Below, piece by piece: positions 1 to 8,486 of a stretch of DNA of 64,000 nt. Position 1 is the first letter of the stretch; each line of letters starts with the position of its first letter. The DNA lies in contig CALRTY020000003.1 in the NCBI GenBank assembly GCA_943371245.1, positions 124,001 to 188,000 of the forward strand, read 5' to 3'. This DNA is from UBA5018 sp947463165. Its GTDB lineage: Bacteria > Cyanobacteriota > Cyanobacteriia > PCC-6307 > Cyanobiaceae. The notes below the pieces were generated by a model that saw only the letters and a list, made by a program, of their open reading frames with translations, was not told the origin of the DNA and did no database searches. Both the position numbers and the translations under genes were made by a program.

Positions 1-2
1 GC

Positions 3-986
3 ACCAACCTGCGGGCCGGCAACTTCGGCAGCAGTGTGTTTGGAGGCGAACCCCATGCGCTGGCTCTGTCCACCCTTGAGGTGGCCTTTGAGGATGATGC
101 GGGGCCCAATGTGGTTGGTATTGACAAACTCTTCTACCAGTGGCCGATGGGAAAAGGATTCACGGCAACTATTGGTGGCCGGGTTGGCCAGGAGGACATG
201 TTGGCCCTTTGGCCCAGCGTGTATCCCGCTGACACGATCCTCAACGTGATGACGGTGAACGGTGCGCCAGGGGCCTACAGCAAAAATCTCGGCCCAGGTG
301 CAGGGCTTTGGTGGCAAGACAAAGGGTTCAGCATCAGTGCCAATTACGTGGCCGGCAATGGTGAAAGCGGCAACCCCAGCATTCCAGGGCCCAATGGTGG
401 AGGTGGTATCGGCAACAAGTTTTCCGGTGCGACTGGCAGTGTTCAATTGGGCTACCAACAGGAGCAGTGGGGGCTGGCCGCAATCTGGACATATGTGCAG
501 CCTGAAACTCAATTCGTCCCTGGGACGACACCCTTCGTTCACGGCGCCATCGATCACAATAACGATGCAAAAACCAATGCTTGGGGTTTGAGTGGCTTCT
601 GGCAACCACTCCGCAGTGGTTGGCTACCTTCCCTCAGCCTGGGATGGGGGATCAATACCACCACCTACAGCACGCCTCAGCCCCTGGGCAGCCTCAATAC
701 CAGCCAGTCTTGGATGATTGGCTTGCAATGGACTGATGTGCTTGCCAAGGGCAATGACTTTGGTTTTGCCGTTGCCCAGCCTGTGTTCGCCACCTCCTTA
801 AGCGGAGGCGCCAGTCCAAATGATGGCAACTATGTGTGGGAGTGGTGGTACAAGTTCCAGGTGACCGACAACATCTCGATCACCCCTGCTCTCATCTATC
901 TCAGTCGCCCCCTCGGCCAGGTGACACCCGCAGCTGAAAGCTTCAGCCAGTTCGGCGGCCTGGTGAAGACGAGCTTCCGCTTCTGA
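3..986 (+). CDS. Iron-uptake/SomA-type outer-membrane porin, 3' part
   Basis: The reading frame is open from the first bases, so the start codon, signal peptide and SLH domain usual in this family lie before the window. What remains, about 327 residues, is rich in Gly, Trp and aromatic residues in alternating beta-strand patterns. It ends in a strand finishing FGGLVKTSFRF, with the terminal Phe typical of outer-membrane barrels. This resembles the C-terminal barrel of cyanobacterial SomA/OprB-like porins, which pass small solutes and inorganic ions across the outer membrane. The family call is confident; the substrate cannot be read from sequence. Confidence 0.85.
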   Translation, partial: TNLRAGNFGSSVFGGEPHALALSTLEVAFEDDAGPNVVGIDKLFYQWPMGKGFTATIGGRVGQEDMLALWPSVYPADTILNVMTVNGAPGAYSKNLGPGAGLWWQDKGFSISANYVAGNGESGNPSIPGPNGGGGIGNKFSGATGSVQLGYQQEQWGLAAIWTYVQPETQFVPGTTPFVHGAIDHNNDAKTNAWGLSGFWQPLRSGWLPSLSLGWGINTTTYSTPQPLGSLNTSQSWMIGLQWTDVLAKGNDFGFAVAQPVFATSLSGGASPNDGNYVWEWWYKFQVTDNISITPALIYLSRPLGQVTPAAESFSQFGGLVKTSFRF

Positions 987-1034
987 GCGGCGGCTCGTCC
1001 GTTGAGATTGTTGTCCACGGTTATCGAAATGCTC

Positions 1035-1226
1035 CTACTGGGGAACCACTTTGGGTGCCGTGGATCCTTTCTCGGAGGCTGGTGCCTCAGGGCTGTGTTT
1101 ATGGAGACCAGGTCGGGCTGGTTTGCGATAGCTGCCTGAGCCGCCGCCGCCGCAGGCCAGGGCGGCAGGGGTGGCGGCCAGCACAGCAAAGATCAGAGCC
1201 AGGCTGAGGTTGCGCTTTGGATTCAT
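1035..1226 (-). CDS. Small secreted or lipoprotein-like hypothetical protein
   Basis: 63 residues. The N-terminus MNPKRNLSLALIF...AALA followed by CGGGG looks like a signal peptide with a possible lipobox Cys near residue 25. The rest is Gly, Ser, Pro and Lys rich with no recognisable domain. It is convergent with the porin gene. I do not recognise a family. The signal peptide makes a real gene likely, but length and composition leave doubt. Confidence 0.5.
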   Translation of the reverse strand: MNPKRNLSLALIFAVLAATPAALACGGGGSGSYRKPARPGLHKHSPEAPASEKGSTAPKVVPQ

Positions 1227-1439
1227 GAATTCAGTGTTGGTGTTTGGAATGTTGTGTTGGTTGCTCTAAGCACGCCATCCACAGATCGCCGATGGCATGT
1301 TGGGAGCTTCACCGCAGCTGTTCATGCTGGTGGCTCAGTAAGCAGCCACTGGATGCTTCTGTTTGGGATTCCGCTCGGTGCTAGGCCTTGAGACATGGCG
1401 GCCTTGGGGTCGATGGCAGCCACAAGATAGCGCAAGTCT

Positions 1440-1825
1440 CCAGTTAAAACAGCTCAGTGGAGTGTTGGTGTCATCGGATCGCCGCCCGGCTCGGTGCCTG
1501 GGATTGGCGTGAGGGTCCTGTGTTTGGAGGGTTGCCGCCGAAGACGGTGCGCTTTCACTGCGATCAACGCCTGGCCGAGCTGGTGGTAATGAAGGCAGAG
1601 GCGTCGTTCTGGTGGTTGCTGAAGATGTGGTTGAGCAAGTTGCCTGTCCACGCCAGGGAGTCACTGCCCCTCCAGCCGCGAGGCCAGGGTGACGCTGTCT
1701 TGCTGGATTCCGAAGCACCTGCGCCAGCAGCTGGATCGCTCGTGGGCCGAGCAGGATGTTTGCTGGGGGTCGTCGCCGATTAGCACCCGTACAACGTCGT
1801 TGGTGTCAAGCGTCCCCACGATCGT
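1440..1825 (-). pseudogene. Decayed VapC-like PIN-domain toxin
   Basis: Directly after the antitoxin gene the minus strand encodes IVGTLDTNDVVRVLIGDDP, the start of a PIN-domain ribonuclease with its first acidic residue (LDTN). The frame then breaks. The next stretch with toxin-like spacing (RAIQLLAQ) is in another frame, and a stop interrupts the region near 1661. Later pieces lie in different frames down to about 1440. I infer an inactivated VapC; exact limits are approximate. Confidence 0.6.
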
Positions 1826-2063
1826 CTGGATTGCCCGCGGCGTCGGCGATGGTTTGCTCCATCTGCTCAAGGCTCAGGCAGCGGTTGACCTTGGGGCGGT
1901 GGAGGAACAGCTCTTCCGGCTCGTACTTCGAGGGCACCAGCACCAGTCGCCCCTGACGGTCGATGCTGGCCTGAAGCCTGGCGCCGGGAGCCAGGCCGAG
2001 GGCATCCCTCATGGGCCTGGGCAGGGTGAGCTGGCCCTTGGAGGTGAGCGTGACGGTGGTCAT
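1806..2063 (-). CDS. VapB/AbrB-family antitoxin (SpoVT-AbrB domain)
   Basis: 85 residues. The N-terminal half, with TLTSKGQLTLPRPMRDALGL then GARL and GRLVLVP, is the swapped-hairpin AbrB/MazE fold that binds DNA as a dimer. The C-terminal tail would wrap the toxin. Its 3' end overlaps the start of a PIN-toxin frame, the usual vapBC arrangement, but that toxin is broken here. The antitoxin is intact and may survive as a DNA-binding regulator or as an orphan able to neutralise a related toxin. Confidence 0.85.
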   Translation of the reverse strand: MTTVTLTSKGQLTLPRPMRDALGLAPGARLQASIDRQGRLVLVPSKYEPEELFLHRPKVNRCLSLEQMEQTIADAAGNPDDRGDA

Positions 2064-2285
2064 GACGTGATTGTGGCGATCTGCCTTACGCGCTGATCCC
2101 TTGGCCGATTCTTCCTCGATGTCCCTGGCGGGGGCGGGGAGGCTTCACGGTCGGCGAAGCGATTGTGGCCGCTTGATGTTGGCTTGATTTTACATCTCCC
2201 TGGTGGCCTCTTCGTTTTTGCCCAAGTTATCTTCCGGTTCTGGTCTTGGTGTTAGATTTGTTTTGATTTTCCTCATTGCAATGCC

Positions 2286-2531
2286 ATGGTGACATCATTT
2301 GACAACGCATGGAAAACCCTCATCCCTGGTTGCTTCGGGACAGCAGACCTCAGATTTGCCCGGCACCCACTTGATGAACAGCGTGCAAAGAAAATGGCCA
2401 ACCAAGCCAAATGCTCTGGAGCTGACCCAGGAGAGATTATTGCAGCAATCAAGGAATACCTTGCTTCGGAAGGTGCGTCGTCTGAGCATATTAATGGTGA
2501 GATCAAACATGTACATAGGTTTTTGGCCTAG
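2286..2531 (+). CDS. Small conserved-looking hypothetical protein
   Basis: 81 residues beginning MVTSFDNAW. The C-terminal half (EIIAAIKEYLASEGAS through HVHRFLA) is a clean amphipathic helical stretch with natural composition. It differs from the arginine- and proline-rich shadow frames around it. No domain is recognised and no strong ribosome site is visible. It sits at the edge of an AT-rich scar containing dead insertion sequences. An overlapping plus-strand frame from 2299 has poorer composition and was not chosen. Confidence 0.45.
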   Translation: MVTSFDNAWKTLIPGCFGTADLRFARHPLDEQRAKKMANQAKCSGADPGEIIAAIKEYLASEGASSEHINGEIKHVHRFLA

Positions 2532-2892
2532 TCACTGTTTTGAATCGCGTATCTTATTGCGCAATTAAGTTCGTAGTATTATGTTTCGACCACTGGGAAA
2601 ACAGAACGAAATAATAAATTCCGTCATTTAAATTGTGCTATCTATTAATGATTTTTTGGCACTTTGTGTTTGTGATGTGATTTATTTTTGTCTTTAGCTG
2701 GAAGAAGGTGATACAGGAATGCGCTGAAGTGAGTTGATTTGCGCTTTGTGTTCCGCAATCAAAAATCTTTTGTGTTGAGTGTGCATCTAAAAATCACTAC
2801 TTTCTAGAAACTTAGCGGATATAAAATGCCGTCAAAGATGCGGAAATGCATGATAAGCTAATATCTACTTTGATTGAAGTATGATATCCATT

Positions 2893-3811
2893 AGGTGCTT
2901 CCCCGTGAGATTCACGTAACTAATACAATGCTGGAAGAGCGCTGGAGACAACGAAGGAAGTTGAAAGTCCGATTCTTGAGTCACCACCAAGCCTCGCTAC
3001 TTTCCGTTCTAGTCTTTCTTGTCAACTTTCCACCCATGGAGATGGTCATACATCCGAAGACATGCTCAATGCAAGCACTGATCGCCGACTTGACGCGATT
3101 CGTTCTCTTGGTTGCGTCGTGAAGCGGATGATTTCGAGCTCCCTTTTCGTAGATCAGCCTTTTGAAGTCACTGAAACTCAGGAGATGCGCAAAGCACTCA
3201 CCCGAATGCGCTGAGTCTGCCCAAGCAAAGTCGTGTTCATTTTCTGGATCCAGCAGGCGTGGAAGGACCTGGCTGTCGTGAACAATGACAGGAGTTACAG
3301 CATATCTGTGGATGAAATCATGGTCGACATCGCAGGTGCTTTTCTTGTAACCGTAGTAAGAGATTTTCGATCACTCCTGCTTTAAATCATTAATCTATGA
3401 AAAAGGAGATAGTTGTAGCATAAGGATTGCTGCCTATCATGCCGAGACCGGCAAACATCTCAAGCTATAGCCCGTTATTTGCCTAGGATTTAAGCTCTCG
3501 ATCGCTAAGGTTAAGCAGCTGCTGGAGAACGACTATCTTTAAAAGGATCAGTGGATTAATATTCTTATGCCCTGCATTGCTTTTGTGCTCATCCGCATAA
3601 ACCTTGTCAAGCAGTGGGCGGAATGATTCCCATGGGATCGAATCAGCTAGGTGATTGATCACAGGCATTTTATCCTGGAGCTTTTCGACTCTTTGCCCGT
3701 CGTCCCAGAAGCCTCTCTGGCCCCACAATTTACCCGAAAACTGCTCAGCCGATTATAGCCAATATCATACCGTAATCAACTGTTTTTCGATTTTTCGAGG
3801 TATTCCTTAGT
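2893..3811 (-). mobile_element. Remnant IS5-family insertion sequence
   Basis: The limits are inferred from possible degenerate ends around the dead transposase. On the minus strand the upstream side near 3790-3811 reads like AGGAATACCTCGAAAAATCG and the downstream side near 2893-2906 reads GGGGAAGCACCTAAT. Both resemble the motif GGGAAGCTCTGAA-AACC that recurs in palindromes elsewhere in this window. The body carries several stops, frameshifts and a missing middle section, so it cannot transpose by itself. Confidence 0.5.
2912..3770 (-). pseudogene. IS5-family transposase, multiply disrupted
   Basis: The N-terminal piece (MWGQRGFWDDGQRVEKLQDK, then IPWESFRPLLDKVYADE and LVLQQ-type residues, 3483-3728) is the DUF772 helical domain of IS5 transposases. 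Before it, YNRLSSF is in another frame. After LSDRELKS come stops, then FAGLGM and NPYATTISFF. A section of the catalytic core is missing, and the C-terminal core resumes with YGYK, RYAVTP, HDSQVLPRLLDPENEHDF, WADSAHSGECF, EKGARNHPL and EHVFGCMTISMGGK. The final EAWW is followed by a stop where a Gly is normal. Confidence 0.85.
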
Positions 3812-3900
3812 GGTAACCGAGCTTCATTACTCAAGAACATACAAGAATTTTTGATCGGTGATGGTGACTACGAGAGTACTTGGCAAAATCTAAGGAGACC

Positions 3901-4428
3901 CTAGTAAAAACGGGGGATATCTCTCATTGAAGCTTTTACTTCGGCTAGTGATTTCTTTCTCCCCAAGGCTGTCAAATAAACCAATTCAGGACAGCTTGGA
4001 TGAAACATGATAAACCCTTTTCGGCAAAGCTTGTGAGAAGTTTCTAAAGCCTGGATTACTGTGTCAATTGGAGATTCAATCCGATAGTCAGGGTTTTTCA
4101 AATCGAATGGCTCAAATGGATAGTCAGCCATACAAAATAGTAGCCATGATTCCATTGAGTCAAGATTGTGCCACGACCATATTGCCAACATTTTCTTGGA
4201 AAGCCGATTCACCGAGTACATGAATGAAGATATGAACCAGCCAAGCAAGAGTGTTCCAGAGAAAAGTATGGATCCCAATATGAATATAGACCATTCTCTT
4301 GGGACAGTCTGAAAATAGACTGGCGCGACTTTTGGTCCAAAATAGAGAGAAAGTGTAGAAACAAAAACCGCGACGACGAGTAACTTTGACTTGGCAAGAA
4401 GCTCGAGTAAAGATGGTATCCAATTCAT
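3901..4428 (-). CDS. SieB-like superinfection-exclusion membrane protein
   Basis: 175 residues. Two membrane segments, about 14-34 and 46-70, are followed by a cytoplasmic region (LLFCMADYPFEPFDL ... FHPSCPELVYLTALGRKK) that looks like a small winged-helix-type domain. This architecture of two N-terminal helices plus a short soluble domain fits the SieB family, where phage P22 SieB aborts growth of incoming phage. GC is well below that of the housekeeping genes, and the gene lies between a dead IS5 and a dead ISAs1 element, suggesting transfer. The family call rests on architecture and is tentative. Confidence 0.5.
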   Translation of the reverse strand: MNWIPSLLELLAKSKLLVVAVFVSTLSLYFGPKVAPVYFQTVPREWSIFILGSILFSGTLLLGWFISSFMYSVNRLSKKMLAIWSWHNLDSMESWLLFCMADYPFEPFDLKNPDYRIESPIDTVIQALETSHKLCRKGFIMFHPSCPELVYLTALGRKKSLAEVKASMRDIPRFY

Positions 4429-4624
4429 GGGCAGTGTTAATAAGCATTTATTGTCATCTCAAGATAGCATGGGTGGATGACTCTGGTGTCTACGTAGGTG
4501 TTGCCCCCCCCCCCCAAGCCCCATTAGTAGTCTGTCCCAGTAGCTCTGGCGTGCCGCCCAAAGCACCGGTTTGGTTCCTAAGACTCGCTCCTTTCCGTTG
4601 GCTTCGCCGCTTCAGAATCCCGCT

Positions 4625-5038
4625 TCTGCAACCTATCTGATCAGCTTCCTAAAGGCATTGCCGGACTGTCGGATGCGTCGCGGCATCCGCTTTCCGCGGT
4701 GGTGGATGCTGCTTGTAGCGATCCTTGGCATCCTTAGCAACCAGGGCTCGCTGATGGGTAGGGAGCGTTTTGCCAAACGCCATCGCAAGACGCTGAACGA
4801 GCTGCTCGGTACTCATGTAGCCAAGCCGTAGTCGGATTCCACATTCCGTATGCTGTTGGCACAGCTTGACGTTGAGGACATTGTTACCATCCTCCAAGAC
4901 TGGATGTGCGTCCAGGTCGGCGATGAGGCTCAATCGATTGTCAAGGGACACCGAAAACTGAGCCACCCGCGACCCGGTCCCGTAGCATCGACTAACCATC
5001 CAGCATTACCCGGAGCTGCACAATCCATACGGCGTTGA
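4625..5038 (+). pseudogene. ISAs1-family transposase N-terminal remnant
   Basis: The frame reads LISFLKALPDCRMRRGIRFP, then VAILGILSNQGSLMGRERFAKRHRKTL and NELLGTHVAKP, the N-terminal associated domain of ISAs1 (H-repeat) transposases. A TAG at 4829 replaces the Ser codon normally found before SDSTFR; the same frame continues SDSTFRMLLAQLD and is lost soon after WMCVQ. The catalytic DDE region is absent. A run of about 12 C residues lies upstream near 4505. Confidence 0.75.
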
Positions 5039-5096
5039 TATGGATATCTCCGCCGCTCTGGTTTGTGGTGCTCACCAAAGTCCAATCATCGCTGCC

Positions 5097-5124
5097 AATA
5101 AAAAAGCGCCCCGAGAGACGCTTT
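5097..5124 (-). terminator. Possible terminator downstream of PSRP-3 gene
   Basis: On the minus strand AAAGCG and CGCTTT pair around a ten-base loop and are followed by a T run. It lies about 110 bases after the PSRP-3 stop. The stem is short, so the call is weak. Confidence 0.35.
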
Positions 5125-5232
5125 GGCGATAAATGCTAATCCTAGGCCGCTTTTGGGGGCAATGCCCTCAGAACACGCAGTCGTTTCAGCTAAGACTCGC
5201 CTATAAAAAAACGGCCGCAAAATCCTGCCGAA

Positions 5233-5718
5233 TCAAGCGGTACCGCAGAAGGTAACATCGGGGAATTTGAGTTTGGCTTCTTCCAGGCTCTTGCCCTTGC
5301 CTTCTTCTTGCCAGTAGTTGATCACTTCGGTGGCCTTGTTGAGCACCTCAACTCGTTCGTTGTCGGTGATCCAGCTCTTGCCTTCCAGTTCGGTTTTGAG
5401 CGTTTCCCAGGCGTCTTCCCGGGGCCAGAAGAAGTAGGCGGTGAGGGGGCTGGGGCCGCCGCCCACGATCTGGTCTACGGCCAGGGCGACGTTGTCGGGC
5501 AGCCAGAGGATCTTGAGCAGGAAGCGACCCTCGTCGGCTTTGGGGGTGTAGCCGGAGGGAACGCCGTCTTCGTCGATGGTGGCGGTGGCCAGAGCGGCAC
5601 TACCACCACGCATCACCGGACGCCCCTGGGTGGTGTCGTCAGCCGCAGCCACCAATGGCTCGTCGCTGATCTCAGCGCCGATAGCGCTCTCGGTGGCTGT
5701 CATGGTGGTGTCGCCCAA
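5233..5718 (-). CDS. 30S ribosomal protein PSRP-3 (Ycf65-like)
   Basis: 161 residues. The C-terminal 100 residues match the PSRP-3/Ycf65 family of cyanobacterial and plastid small-subunit proteins: FLLKILWLPDNVALAVDQ, then SPLTAYFFWPREDAWE, WITDNERVEVLNKATEVINYW. The family binds the 30S subunit and is thought to tune translation. About 65 N-terminal residues, rich in Ala, Thr and Asp, precede the conserved domain and are longer than usual. An internal Met before RGGSAALATAT (about residue 36) is an alternative start. Confidence 0.9.
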   Translation of the reverse strand: MGDTTMTATESAIGAEISDEPLVAAADDTTQGRPVMRGGSAALATATIDEDGVPSGYTPKADEGRFLLKILWLPDNVALAVDQIVGGGPSPLTAYFFWPREDAWETLKTELEGKSWITDNERVEVLNKATEVINYWQEEGKGKSLEEAKLKFPDVTFCGTA

Positions 5719-5792
5719 GGCAAAGTATCAAACAGCTAACCTACCAGCTGCTTCGCCGCAAACCCCTGGGCCCCGCACGCCAGCCGAGCGCC

Positions 5793-6548
5793 GTGCTGCT
5801 GTTTGACATCGATGGCGTGATCCGGGATGTGGGCGGCAGCTACCGCCGCGCCCTGGCTGAAACGGTGCATCACTACAGCGGTTGGCGGCCAGATGCGGCC
5901 TGCATCGATGCTCTGAAATCGGAGGGCTCCTGGAACAACGACTGGCAGGCCAGCCTGGAGCTGCTGCGCCGCCATGGTGTTCAGCCCCTGCCGGGCTTTG
6001 AGGCGCTGGTGGAGGTGTTCAGCGGCTTCTATTTCGGCGGCGATCCCGAGGGAGATCCCAGCCGCTGGCGCGGTTTTATCGGCTCTGAACCCTTGCTGGT
6101 GGAGCCGGTTTTCTTCGCGGCCCTCTCGGCGGCGGATTTTGCCTGGGGGTTTGTGAGCGGTGCGGAGCCCCCCTCCGCCCGCTACGTGCTGCAGCAACGG
6201 CTGGCCCTCGGCCAGGCTCCCCTGATCGCCATGGGCGATGCCCCCGACAAGCCAGATCCCACCGGTCTGTTGCGCCTGGCCGCCCAGCTGGCCGGGGGGA
6301 GCCTCGGGGAGGCCGCCCCGCCGGTGGCCTACCTGGGCGACACGGTGGCCGATGTGCACACGGTGCTCAGGGCCCGCCAGGCCTGCCCCGGCCAGCGTTT
6401 TTATGCAATGGCGGTGGCCCCGCCCCACCTCCACTACAACCCCGCCGCTCGCGCCGCCTACGAAGAGCAGCTGTGGCATGCCGGCGCCGATGCCGTGATC
6501 CCCGCCACCAGCGCCGTGCAGGAGCAGCTTTTGCAACTCATGGCCTGA
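5793..6548 (+). CDS. HAD-superfamily hydrolase (TIGR01548-like)
   Basis: 251 residues from a GTG start. Motif I is FDIDGVIRD at residues 4-12, with the nucleophile Asp and acid/base Asp of HAD phosphohydrolases. Motif IV is AYLGDTVADV near residue 190. The cap inserted between them and the total length fit the cyanobacterial HAD-IA hypothetical subfamily. The likely reaction is phosphate-ester hydrolysis on an unknown substrate. It is divergent from PSRP-3 with only about 75 bases between starts, so promoters overlap. The frame remains open upstream but without a better start. Confidence 0.85.
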   Translation: MLLFDIDGVIRDVGGSYRRALAETVHHYSGWRPDAACIDALKSEGSWNNDWQASLELLRRHGVQPLPGFEALVEVFSGFYFGGDPEGDPSRWRGFIGSEPLLVEPVFFAALSAADFAWGFVSGAEPPSARYVLQQRLALGQAPLIAMGDAPDKPDPTGLLRLAAQLAGGSLGEAAPPVAYLGDTVADVHTVLRARQACPGQRFYAMAVAPPHLHYNPAARAAYEEQLWHAGADAVIPATSAVQEQLLQLMA

Positions 6549-6601
6549 GGGTTCTGTTGCCGAGCGCTCCTCGGCCGGGGCCCAGCGATCTGAGGGTTCA
6601 G

Positions 6602-6690
6602 CGGCTCAGCTCTAAGTCGCTCAGCGCTCAGTGGCCGGAGCCCAGCGGCTCAGCGCTCAGTGGCTCATCGCTAAGTCGCTCAGCGTTCCA
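6602..6690. repeat. Six degenerate 15-bp tandem units
   Basis: Units read like CGGCTCAGCGCTCAG and TCGCTCAGCGCTCAG, with lengths 15, 15, 14, 15, 15, 15. The array fills the space between the convergent HAD and pepP genes, and its last unit enters the pepP 3' end. Confidence 0.8.
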
Positions 6691-8005
6691 TCGCCGCCAC
6701 GCTTTTGAGGGCCGAGGCGGTGAGCACCTCGCGGCCATGGTCGGTTACGGCCACGTCGTCTTCTATGCGGATGCCAATGCCCTTCCAGCGCGGATCAATG
6801 GCGGGCTGGCCCTCCGGCACCGGCAGTCGATCACTCACGTAGAGGCCTGGCTCCACGGTGAGCACCATGCCCGGCTCCAGTTGCACGGGGTGTTCGCCGA
6901 GCCGGTAGGCACCCACGTCGTGGACATCCAGCCCCAGCCAGTGGCCGGTGCGGTGCATGTACAGGTGCCGGTAGGCCCCCTGTTCGATCAGGCCGTCCAC
7001 TTCGCCCACCAGCAGGCCCAGCTGCCGCAGACCCTCCACCAGCACCCGCACCGCCGTTCCATGCACCCCCTCGGCGGTCTGGCCCGGTCCCACCGCCGCC
7101 ACCGCCGCCTCCTGGGCGGCCAGCACCAGCTCGTAGAGGGCTCGCTGTTCGCCACTGAAGCGACCGTCGATCGGAAAGGTGCGGGTGATGTCGCCGTTGT
7201 AGTAGTCGTTCAGGCTGCAGCCGGCATCGATCAGCAGCAGCTCGCCGGCATTTAAGCGGGCGCTGTTGGCGGTGTAGTGGAGCACGCAGGCGTTGTCGCC
7301 GCCGGCCACTATCGAGCCGTAGGCGGTGCCGCGGGCCCCCTGCTCCATGAAGTGCTGTTCGATCACCGCCTGCACCTGGCGTTCGCTGAGGCCGGGCCGG
7401 GCCACCTGGCGGGCCAGCTCATGGGCCTCCGCCGAGATGCGACAGGCCTCCCGCAGCAGCTCCAACTCTTCCGCTCCCTTGCGCAGCCGCAGCTCATGCA
7501 GCAGCGGACAGGGGGCCACCAGCCCCAGGGCGGCCTTGCCGCTGCGGGGGGCGCGGTCTAGCTGTTGGGCCCAGGCCTGCAGCACCAGCGGCTCCACCTT
7601 GGGGTGTTTGCCTATGCGAAAGGCGATCCCCTCCGCCCCTTGTAGGTATTCGCCCAAGCGCTGGGGTAGCTCGCCAATTGGATGGGCCAGATCGGCGCCG
7701 AATTGGGCCACGGCCCCCTCGGTGCCCCAGCGGAAGCCATGCCACACCTCGGCGGTGGGTTCCTTGGCCGCCACGAACAGCACGAATTGGCAGTCCTGGC
7801 GGTGGGGCAGGAACAGGGCCACCGCATCGGGCTCATCGAATCCGGTGAGATACCAGAAATCGGAGTTTTGCCGGAACGGCCATTCACAGTCGGCGTGATG
7901 GGTCACCAGCGGCGCCGCCGGGATCACCGCCGCCACCCCGCCCAGCTGCTGCAAGAAGCGCGCCCGCCGCTGGGCGTAAACGGAGGCAGGCAGCGCCGTA
8001 GGCAC
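6680..8005 (-). CDS. pepP: Xaa-Pro aminopeptidase (aminopeptidase P)
   Basis: 441 residues. Residues 1-170 form the N-terminal creatinase-like domain (WPFRQNSDFWYLTGF). The rest is the pita-bread metallopeptidase fold. Metal ligands are visible as Asp in LLIDAG and NGDITRTFP, His in HRTGHWLGLDVHD, and Glu in TVEPGLYV and GIGIRIEDD. The enzyme removes N-terminal residues preceding proline using two Mn ions in the cytoplasm. Length matches bacterial PepP. It is convergent with the HAD gene. Confidence 0.95.
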   Translation of the reverse strand: MPTALPASVYAQRRARFLQQLGGVAAVIPAAPLVTHHADCEWPFRQNSDFWYLTGFDEPDAVALFLPHRQDCQFVLFVAAKEPTAEVWHGFRWGTEGAVAQFGADLAHPIGELPQRLGEYLQGAEGIAFRIGKHPKVEPLVLQAWAQQLDRAPRSGKAALGLVAPCPLLHELRLRKGAEELELLREACRISAEAHELARQVARPGLSERQVQAVIEQHFMEQGARGTAYGSIVAGGDNACVLHYTANSARLNAGELLLIDAGCSLNDYYNGDITRTFPIDGRFSGEQRALYELVLAAQEAAVAAVGPGQTAEGVHGTAVRVLVEGLRQLGLLVGEVDGLIEQGAYRHLYMHRTGHWLGLDVHDVGAYRLGEHPVQLEPGMVLTVEPGLYVSDRLPVPEGQPAIDPRWKGIGIRIEDDVAVTDHGREVLTASALKSVAAMER

Positions 8006-8295
8006 AGGGGACAGGGCTTAGGTGGCACCAGTGTGGAACAGCCCAATGGGCCGTTGCGTTGCGAATGGCTGCTGCGTTGCGAATGGGAGGCGGTGGTTAA
8101 AGAGCTGGCGGCGATGCGCAGGGCCCAGGGATCCGTATGGGCGGCTGCATTGCGTAGGGCTTGGGATCTGTGTGAACTGGGATCTGTAAGACCTGGTATC
8201 TGTTTCCAGGGATCAATAGACCTGGAATCCGTAAGGTCAGGGCTCCTCGCGCCTAGGTAGTCGGAAGGCGAGGGAAGCTCTGAGTGAAGGCCGTC

Positions 8296-8337
8296 GATCA
8301 GAAACCGAGGATCAGAAACCGAGGATCAGAAACCGAA
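8296..8337. repeat. Three tandem 14-bp units
   Basis: GATCAGAAACCGAG occurs twice exactly and a third time with one final-base change, head to tail without spacers. Confidence 0.9.
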
Positions 8338-8390
8338 TTAAATGGAGACCAGATCGCGGCGGCAGCAGTTGGTAATCCAGTTCAGCTGTG

Positions 8391-8477
8391 TCAACCGCGG
8401 CTTCTTCAACCGCAGCTTCATCAAGGGCTTTCTCGATCGCAGCGGGTTCAACGGCAGTCGGCTCAACGGCAGCGGGG
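8391..8477. repeat. 15-bp array in frame before GTPase start
   Basis: Units like TCAACCGCGGCTTCT and TCAACGGCAGTCGGC run 15, 15, 15, 12, 15, 15 bases. If translated from GTG 8388 they give a five-residue Ser/Thr/Ala repeat. Confidence 0.75.
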
Positions 8478-8486
8478 GCAACTGAG

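Larger units (their letters stand above)
8006..8486. other. Spacer of short repeats between pepP and GTPase gene
   Basis: No convincing gene. It contains reiterated phrases such as GATCTGTAAGACCTGG, three exact-length 14-bp units (8296-8337), and a 15-bp array (8391-8477) that is in frame with the GTPase gene and could be its extended N-terminus. Confidence 0.5.

Noticed and set aside
2895..3122. Plus-strand open frame of 75 residues
   Set aside because: It is antisense to the clearly recognisable C-terminal part of the dead IS5 transposase.
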